Shown: positions 21,704-26,432 of the stretch, one piece after another | How positions within the stretch are numbered: the first letter of the stretch is position 1 | How the letters are laid out: every line of letters begins with the position of its first letter | Program-made: the position numbers and the translations under genes | Virus record (IMG/VR): IMGVR_UViG_3300032224_002712 | Span: 1-26,432 of that record | Source of the DNA: a virus | Reading direction: 5' to 3' (one strand) | DNA: 26,432 bases | The notes under the pieces: model-generated | Databases searched by the model: none | Told to the model about the DNA's origin: nothing | What the model saw: the letters and a program-made list of their open reading frames with translations, nothing else

Positions 21704-22012
21704 TCAATGCTTAATAATTTTTAACCAATTTTTCCGTAACTGCAAAGCCCCTGGGGAAAAGTTTTTAGGATCTGCAAGGACATACTCATCAATCAAAAAC
21801 TTGATCTGCTCCTTAGTCTCGTGTAATAACTTTTTTTTGTTTCTTGCAATAGCACATATATTGAGTCTAGGATCATCGATAATTAGTAGCGGGGATTTTC
21901 CTGCGTTGTCATCTTGGGAGTAAGGGAATAAGATTATCTCTGGCTTAAACCAGTAAGTTTTTTTGTTCAGCTCAACACGGTCAATGGCAAGGCAATTATC
22001 AATGTCTGGCAT
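21704..22012 (-). CDS. Unknown protein after the tail chaperone extension (102 aa)
   Basis: Not recognised. Sequence starts MPDIDNCLAIDRVELN and ends with a basic helix (QLRKNWLKIIKH). It overlaps the end of the chaperone extension ORF by 14 bp and is probably translated with it. In many phages the tape measure gene follows this position, but this protein is far too short for that, and no tape measure is in the window. Confidence 0.6.
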   Translation of the reverse strand: MPDIDNCLAIDRVELNKKTYWFKPEIILFPYSQDDNAGKSPLLIIDDPRLNICAIARNKKKLLHETKEQIKFLIDEYVLADPKNFSPGALQLRKNWLKIIKH

Positions 22013-22703
22013 TAGGTAACCCTCTTACAAGATTTGTCATTACTAAGTAATAGTTAGAGTAGCTCATGGTAACAATGTTGGATTCACTTTCAGGAGTAAC
22101 GATCCGAATAATGTTATCTGGGTTATCAACAGATTTAAGCAACATCGACGGGTGCTCATTTCTATCAACTTCCCAGATAGCCAAAAACCCACAGAAAAGC
22201 TTCTGTCCTACTATTGCAGGGCAAATAACTAATACATTACAATCAACTCCGACAAACGCCCTTTTTTTAGCTATTCTCCCTTTATCTTTGAGTGCAGCTA
22301 GTTCTTTTATTGGTAGCAATCCCACAACCCAATTAGATAAGACTTCATCTTTTACTAATGAGAAAAAGGTAGTAGCTACATCTGGGCTAATATCTGAGGT
22401 GGCATCAGGTTTAAAGTAGAAGAAATCGGACGGCGTAACCCCAGAGCCCTTCTTGGGGTCTTTATTGGCATTAACAAAATAGCTGGTGAGTGTCGCCAGA
22501 CCAAGCTCTTGGTAATGCAGGTCTTCCTTGTAAAATCTGTGTCCATACTCTAGTGCCTGAAAAATAATATTGATGGGAGTATTACCGAAATTCTCATAAT
22601 TAAATCTTGGGTCGTGAGGAAAATACTTGTGTACTCTCCAAAAAATCTCGACCCAATCTATATCTATGCTGCTGCTTCCTCCTCTACTTTCACCCCTTTG
22701 ATT
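21999..22703 (-). CDS. Tail assembly chaperone frameshift extension (gpT-like, no own start)
   Basis: In the -1 frame relative to the 22664 gene, sequence is open from 22703 to the stop at 21999 (234 residues), with in-frame TGA codons just upstream of the slippery site. The first 110 codons have no ATG, GTG or TTG that could serve as start, yet read as good protein (IDWVEIFWRVHKYFPHD, then ALEYGHRFYKEDLHY, then KKGSGVTPSDFFYFKP). The first usable start is GTG 22325, which would discard half of it. This is the arrangement of lambda G and G-T, where -1 frameshifting makes a fusion needed for tail assembly. The fusion would be 179 + 234 = 413 residues. Confidence 0.7.
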   Translation of the reverse strand, partial: NQRGESRGGSSSIDIDWVEIFWRVHKYFPHDPRFNYENFGNTPINIIFQALEYGHRFYKEDLHYQELGLATLTSYFVNANKDPKKGSGVTPSDFFYFKPDATSDISPDVATTFFSLVKDEVLSNWVVGLLPIKELAALKDKGRIAKKRAFVGVDCNVLVICPAIVGQKLFCGFLAIWEVDRNEHPSMLLKSVDNPDNIIRIVTPESESNIVTMSYSNYYLVMTNLVRGLPNARH

Positions 22704-23239
22704 TTTTTTACTGTCACCGCTTCTTCAATATCATCCGCGTCTAACTCTTCTAGAGGGAGTTTTCCTCTATTCATTTCTTTTATGCAGAATAACTCTAAAT
22801 GTCTCAATAACCGAGTTGGGACTAAGTTAGGATTTCCTACGTCTTTTATTGTCCATTCTGCACACTCAGGACATCTGAACCTTAACATAACATATGCGTA
22901 AATAAGTCGTTTAATCCCCGCGTTTTCTTCTTGGACTCGGCGTAATCCCATTAGTCCTTCCATATCGCCTTTCATCAGTTTGGAAGCGTCGTTATTGCGA
23001 ACGGACTCCCAAACCTCTTCTACAGGAGTTCCCGTCTTTTCCGAAATATTATTTACCAACTTAATGAGCATTTGCTCAGTATCTGGCAATTCTTTTATTT
23101 CTTCATCAATCATCATTTTCTCGTTAGGAGTAAGGTCATCGTAACGAGGTAATGCAATTGTCCCAGACCGTTCATCTCCAATAATCACTAAATCTTGTTT
23201 AACCGGCTTAGTAACAAAAGGAAGTGACTTAACTGCCAT
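22664..23239 (-). CDS. Phage tail assembly chaperone (gpG-like)
   Basis: 191 residues. Helical and acidic, with a pattern seen in phage tail assembly chaperones: LTPNEKMMIDEEI near residues 36-48, then AYVMLRFRCPECAEWTIKD and LLRHLELFCIKEMNRG toward the C-terminus. A CPEC pair is present. The last ~12 codons include VTVKKIKG, where GTA AAA AAA forms an A AAA AAA slippery heptamer. It is transcribed divergently from the connector operon at 23316. Such proteins bind the tape measure and recruit tail tube subunits. The assignment combines sequence pattern and frameshift architecture. Confidence 0.65.
   Translation of the reverse strand: MAVKSLPFVTKPVKQDLVIIGDERSGTIALPRYDDLTPNEKMMIDEEIKELPDTEQMLIKLVNNISEKTGTPVEEVWESVRNNDASKLMKGDMEGLMGLRRVQEENAGIKRLIYAYVMLRFRCPECAEWTIKDVGNPNLVPTRLLRHLELFCIKEMNRGKLPLEELDADDIEEAVTVKKIKGVKVEEEAAA
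22703..22709 (-). promoter_or_regulatory. Candidate -1 frameshift slippery site A AAA AAA
   Basis: On the minus strand, codons GTA AAA AAA ATC contain eight A in a row with the heptamer in the correct phase. It lies 12 codons before the stop of the zero-frame gene and leads into the start-less ORF down to 21999. A purine-rich GAGGAGG sequence follows about 20 nt downstream; no strong stem was seen. Confidence 0.65.
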
Positions 23240-23315
23240 AAGAAAACATCTCCAATAAGATTAGCTATAATGAAAACAAACTATTTATATATTAATTTAA
23301 TAAAATAAAAGTAAG

Positions 23316-23885
23316 ATGCTATCTAACGAAGCTTTTGAGGATCTAGTAGAAGGTCTCATATTCCAACAGAAAACTAAAGAAGAAATTTTAAAAAAAACAA
23401 AAGCAAGTAAAGAGAAAATCTCTCAAACGACACGAAATCTCCGAGATAGATGGTTAAATGAATCTAGCCATAATTACAGCCTACAATCTAATCTTGCGTA
23501 CACAGAATCTCAGATTAATTATTTAATCAAGATAGCTTTTCAATCTTTCTTGCTTAGCCAACGGAGAAAAGTGGTTGTCTATAAGAACGATGTCACCAAC
23601 CAAAAAGGACCTACAATAGAAACTCACCGAATTGAGCCCACTAACGCTGGGGATGTTTCTTTCTTAAGATTAATTCTTGAACTTATTAAGCAAAGAATTA
23701 CGCTTAATAAGTTAGATAAAATTAATTACGAAGGAAATGATTTAGACCCAGAAACACTCATGGAGTTTTTTGAGTGGAAGGCGTTGGCAAGAAAGTCACA
23801 AGAGTTAGGAATAAAGCAAGACTTAACCCCTCAACTTTTAGAAGAATTTTTGAACTGGCATCATCAGCAAGAAAATGCAAAGTAA
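23316..23885 (+). CDS. Unknown HTH-containing protein, candidate small terminase
   Basis: 189 residues, helical. The N-terminal ~50 residues look like an HTH (KTKEEILKKTKASKEKISQTTRNLRDRW), the centre is basic with a KVVVYKN strand, and residues about 110-140 form a leucine-rich helix (SFLRLILELIKQRITLNKL) suitable for oligomerisation. These are the parts of a small terminase subunit: DNA binding then an oligomerisation core. But no sequence motif is decisive. It is first in a plus-strand connector operon, overlapping the next gene by 11 bp. TATAAT at 23266-23271 may be its -10. Confidence 0.5.
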   Translation: MLSNEAFEDLVEGLIFQQKTKEEILKKTKASKEKISQTTRNLRDRWLNESSHNYSLQSNLAYTESQINYLIKIAFQSFLLSQRRKVVVYKNDVTNQKGPTIETHRIEPTNAGDVSFLRLILELIKQRITLNKLDKINYEGNDLDPETLMEFFEWKALARKSQELGIKQDLTPQLLEEFLNWHHQQENAK

Positions 23886-24060
23886 TTACGAAATTCAACA
23901 AGCAATCAAAAGAATACTAGACTCAAGAACTCCAAAAATAACGCAGTCCTATGACTCTAATTTAGGGAGAAATTTAAAAGTGACGATGAAAAATCAAACA
24001 ATCACAATCTCTACAGAAATGAATTCTCCAAAAGTAAATAAAAGAGGGAGCTTTAGGTAA
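23875..24060 (+). CDS. Small unknown protein in the connector operon (61 aa)
   Basis: Basic and N/T/S-rich, not recognised. It overlaps the upstream gene by 11 bp and its stop overlaps the next start by one base (TAATG), both signs of real coupled translation rather than a chance ORF. Confidence 0.5.
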   Translation: MQSNYEIQQAIKRILDSRTPKITQSYDSNLGRNLKVTMKNQTITISTEMNSPKVNKRGSFR

Positions 24061-24479
24061 TGGATGAAATAGAAAAATTAATTGAGGAAGCATTTGGTCA
24101 AACAGTTGCTGACTATAATGTCTATGTAGATGAAGTGATTGAGTCTACTGAAGAATTCGGAGATATAGGATTTTCTGGGCAAGACATTGTAGATACTGGA
24201 AGATTGCGAGATAGCAAGATTGTCGACGCAACATCCAATGAAGTGACACTAGAATGGTCGCCTAAAGATCCTGAATCTGGGTTTAGTTACGCCCCAGCTG
24301 TATGGGCTGGGTTTCATCCTTACGGTGGGGAGAAATTTGTTCCCGGTCGCCATTGGGGAGAAAGAGCAGCTAAAAAACTAAATGGAGTAGGAGTTACTAG
24401 GGCTTTTGTTGCTTACCTTCAACAACAAGGGCTAAGTGCAGAAATTGTAAACAATGGGGATGAAGAATTAGATGACTAG
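24060..24479 (+). CDS. HK97 gp10-like neck / tail completion protein
   Basis: 139 residues. The centre and C-terminus have the familiar arrangement of gp10-like proteins: DTGRLRDS (46-53), then SYAPAVWAGFHPYGG, then FVPGRHWGERAAKKL. In such phages this protein joins head and tail or completes the tail. It overlaps the upstream stop by one base and the downstream gene by 8 bp. The N-terminal acidic helix (EIEKLIEEAFGQ) is also usual. Confidence comes from the DTGxLRDS and YAxxVexG-like patterns together with position before a tail-terminator-like gene. Confidence 0.7.
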   Translation: MDEIEKLIEEAFGQTVADYNVYVDEVIESTEEFGDIGFSGQDIVDTGRLRDSKIVDATSNEVTLEWSPKDPESGFSYAPAVWAGFHPYGGEKFVPGRHWGERAAKKLNGVGVTRAFVAYLQQQGLSAEIVNNGDEELDD

Positions 24480-24933
24480 TGCTACTCCCTTGTTTTTGAC
24501 TCCCATGTTTTTGCGCACATTAATAATCAATGCTTTAGGAGATAAGTTAGGAGTTTATTTTCTACCCAAAGCAACATCATCAACTTTAGCGATCGCTGTT
24601 ATCCCTGATAAGATTTATGGTTCTAACTATCCCCCCCCTGAAACAACCGTATCGGGGATTGAAGTAGTTATTCACCGACCAAGACCAAGTGCTACAGCAA
24701 TGCTAGGGAATGACAGTATGCGTACTCGCAAGTGGGAGATTTACCTCAATCAATGGGACGGGAATGGAGAATTAAATGCAGCAGTTGAAGTTTTAATAGA
24801 TGCGTTTCAGGACAATCAACTTAGATTTACTTCTCCCGTTTTCCCTGATTACAACTTAGCTGCTGGCATTGTTCCTTATTGCAGAATAGCCATTATAGAA
24901 AAATTCTTAAGAGTTGTGGAGGGACTTGAGTAA
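24472..24933 (+). CDS. Tail-terminator-like / minor tail protein
   Basis: 153 residues, alpha/beta. GIEVVIHRPRP, then RKWEIYLNQWDGNG, then LNAAVEVLIDAF are consistent with the gpU/tail terminator fold, where a strand-helix order with a W-x-hxhxQW segment is common. It follows the gp10-like gene, as tail terminators usually do, with an 8-bp overlap, and its stop overlaps the next ATG by one base. No motif is fully diagnostic, so the product name is an inference from order and pattern. Confidence 0.55.
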   Translation: MTSATPLFLTPMFLRTLIINALGDKLGVYFLPKATSSTLAIAVIPDKIYGSNYPPPETTVSGIEVVIHRPRPSATAMLGNDSMRTRKWEIYLNQWDGNGELNAAVEVLIDAFQDNQLRFTSPVFPDYNLAAGIVPYCRIAIIEKFLRVVEGLE

Positions 24934-26432
24934 TGCCAGAATATACGTTATTTAATACCAGCATACTTGTTCCTACTGGAACAGCTGCTTATATTGGCCA
25001 GAGAATACAGGGTAGAACTTTTTCGAGTAGCGTTCCCGGCTACATCTTAGCGTTACGTCATTTTAGAGACAATATTGACCCATCAACTTCTCACATAGGT
25101 AGGCTTTGGGACAAAGCGACTCAAACAGAACTCTTTAACGTAACATATCAAAATCAAACTGCTCTTGGATGGCAAGAGCAACGACTAGCTACCCCTTATT
25201 ACATAACAGCTAATACTGTTTATGTAGTCTCAGTTAACTTTGCTACACGGGTTCAAATAAGAGCCACTATCTCGCCTCCATTTACCAATGGCTTTTTATC
25301 TAGTGTAACTAGCTCTGGATCTTTAAACTTCAATCCTTCTGGATTTCCCCCGGATAACGCAACTGGGTTATTTTTTGTAGATATTGTATTTGTTCCAGCG
25401 TTTAATGGTGGAGTTCAAATAATAGGCAACCCTAGTACAGGGCAAGTTTTAACTGCTGCGGTTAGCGACATGAATGGAGTTAATCCTGCTAACGTTAATT
25501 ATCAATGGCAATCGAGTACCAATAATGGAGTCTCTTGGAGCAATATATCAGGAGCTACAAGAGCAGGATTATTGCTCTTAAAATCATTTGTCAATAATAG
25601 AATTAGGGTTTTATCCTCTTATACCGATTCGGAAAACTTTACTGAAAGTCTTACAAGCTCTGCAACTACTTCTATTGTCAATGTTAATGATGCTGGAACA
25701 GTAATTATTGCAGGTGCGACAGTCCTAGGCTCGACTTTATCTGCTTCAATTACAGATGCAGATGGTCTTTCTGGGGTTACAATTAATTATCAATGGCAAT
25801 CAAGCAGTAACAATGGAGTCTCTTGGAGTGATATTAGTGGTCAAACAAGCCCTACATTATTGCTAACTACTTCATTGGTAGCAAGAAGAATAAGAGTTAT
25901 TGCTTCCTATACTGATTTACTAGGGTCCAGCGAAAGCCTTACCAGTGCTTTTACATCCATAGTTACTAATATAAATGTTACTGGTTCAATACTTATAGCA
26001 GGTAGCCCTGAAAGGGGGCAAAAATTAACTGCTATTGTAATTGACGCTGACGGGACACTTAACATCAGCTATCAATGGCAATCTAGTAGTAATGGGACTA
26101 ACTGGTCAGATATTAGTGGCGCAACATCATCTACTCTTGTCTTAACTGGTTTACTAGTAGGGAGACAGGTTAGGGTAACAGCTTCCTATACTGATAACTT
26201 TGGTACAAGTGAAAATCTAACTAGCACTGCTACCAGTACTATTACCAGTACAAATACCCTAGGTTCAATAGTGGTAGCAGGTAGTCTTACTAGGGGTCAA
26301 ACCTTAACGGCAGTAGTTACCGATGCTGATGGCATTACTGGAAACATCAGCTATCAATGGCAATCTAGTAGTAATGGGACTAACTGGTCAGATATTAGTG
26401 GCGCAACATCATCTACTCTTGTCTTAACTGCT
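24933..26432 (+). CDS. DUF4082 plus Ig-like repeat protein, 3' truncated by the window
   Basis: The frame is open for 500 codons to the window end. ATG 24933 overlaps the previous stop (TAATG). Residues about 1-160 match DUF4082: FNTSILVP, GRTFSSSVPGYILALRHFRD, SHIGRLWDKATQTELFNVTY, GWQEQRLATPYYI, and a closing FFVDIVFVP strand. Then come Ig-like repeats of 94-96 residues, with YQWQSS at residues about 190, 286, 380 and 474, each with W-x-x-I-S-G-A-T and VRVTASYTD. DUF4082 is otherwise found in secreted bacterial proteins with Ig/FN3 modules. Here the coupling to connector genes suggests a fibre or virion-decoration protein for carbohydrate or host-surface contact. The last two repeats share identical DNA. 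Confidence 0.8.
   Translation, partial: MPEYTLFNTSILVPTGTAAYIGQRIQGRTFSSSVPGYILALRHFRDNIDPSTSHIGRLWDKATQTELFNVTYQNQTALGWQEQRLATPYYITANTVYVVSVNFATRVQIRATISPPFTNGFLSSVTSSGSLNFNPSGFPPDNATGLFFVDIVFVPAFNGGVQIIGNPSTGQVLTAAVSDMNGVNPANVNYQWQSSTNNGVSWSNISGATRAGLLLLKSFVNNRIRVLSSYTDSENFTESLTSSATTSIVNVNDAGTVIIAGATVLGSTLSASITDADGLSGVTINYQWQSSSNNGVSWSDISGQTSPTLLLTTSLVARRIRVIASYTDLLGSSESLTSAFTSIVTNINVTGSILIAGSPERGQKLTAIVIDADGTLNISYQWQSSSNGTNWSDISGATSSTLVLTGLLVGRQVRVTASYTDNFGTSENLTSTATSTITSTNTLGSIVVAGSLTRGQTLTAVVTDADGITGNISYQWQSSSNGTNWSDISGATSSTLVLTA

Noticed and set aside
22066-22901. Plus-strand ORFs antisense to the tail chaperone pair
   Set aside because: The minus strand carries continuous protein-like sequence linked by a slippery site; plus ORFs are serine-rich shadows.

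Overview
The window looks like part of a tailed double-stranded DNA phage, or a prophage, of a cyanobacterium. Phage hallmarks are a DUF1073-type portal, a large terminase, a tail tube protein, a gp10-like neck protein, a tail-terminator-like protein, a tail assembly chaperone, tail-fibre-like proteins, a DnaB helicase and nucleotide-metabolism genes. The cyanobacterial link comes from nine copies of the HIP1 octamer GCGATCGC (for example 5082-5089, 7144-7151, 15250-15257, 18420-18427, 24589-24596), a PEP-CTERM protein and an RTX-tailed subtilase. The DNA is AT-rich. No integrase, IS element, CRISPR array or tRNA was seen.

Layout. 1-2966 (+): a tail-fibre C-terminus, an unknown probable virion protein, a Mu F-like minor head protein and a lectin-like protein. 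2961-4343 (-): a subtilase. 4597-6182 (+): a small acidic protein and an orphan ribonucleotide reductase beta subunit. 6183-6605: a non-coding array of mini-palindromes. 6606-7841 (+): portal. 8129-9565 (-): small early-type genes and a PD-(D/E)XK nuclease. 9643-11015 (+): an unknown protein, the tail tube protein and a small virion-type protein. 11096-11851 (-): an acidic protein and an XRE regulator. 12042-14658 (+): a replication initiator or helicase loader with a candidate -1 frameshift, DnaB, and a sigma-region-4-like protein. 14639-16516 (-): ThyX, Dcd and an unknown. 16552-17453 (+): a thymidylate-kinase-like protein and an unknown. 17745-19289 (+): large terminase. 19343-19975 (+): PEP-CTERM protein. 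20104-23239 (-): a repeat-protein remnant, an internally duplicated unknown protein, and a tail assembly chaperone pair joined by a probable -1 frameshift. 23316-26432 (+): a head-tail connector operon ending in a DUF4082/Ig-repeat protein that runs off the window.

How the genes work together. NrdB, Dcd, ThyX and the kinase form a deoxynucleotide route biased to dTTP, feeding a DnaB-based replisome. Several early-type genes share a near-identical promoter: TTGACA, a 17-bp spacer, an AT-rich -10, and a common TTTTAAAA block. The gaps before portal, tail tube and terminase instead carry a short palindromic element of the type TCC-N5-GGAGTTTTAAA. Two sites have the textbook form of programmed -1 frameshifting. 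One (A AAA AAA) joins the tail chaperone to an ORF with no start codon. The other (A AAA AAG with a GC-rich stem) lies in the replication gene and opens an 86-residue acidic alternative C-terminus read over the low-complexity linker. That second site is the most novel-looking feature here.
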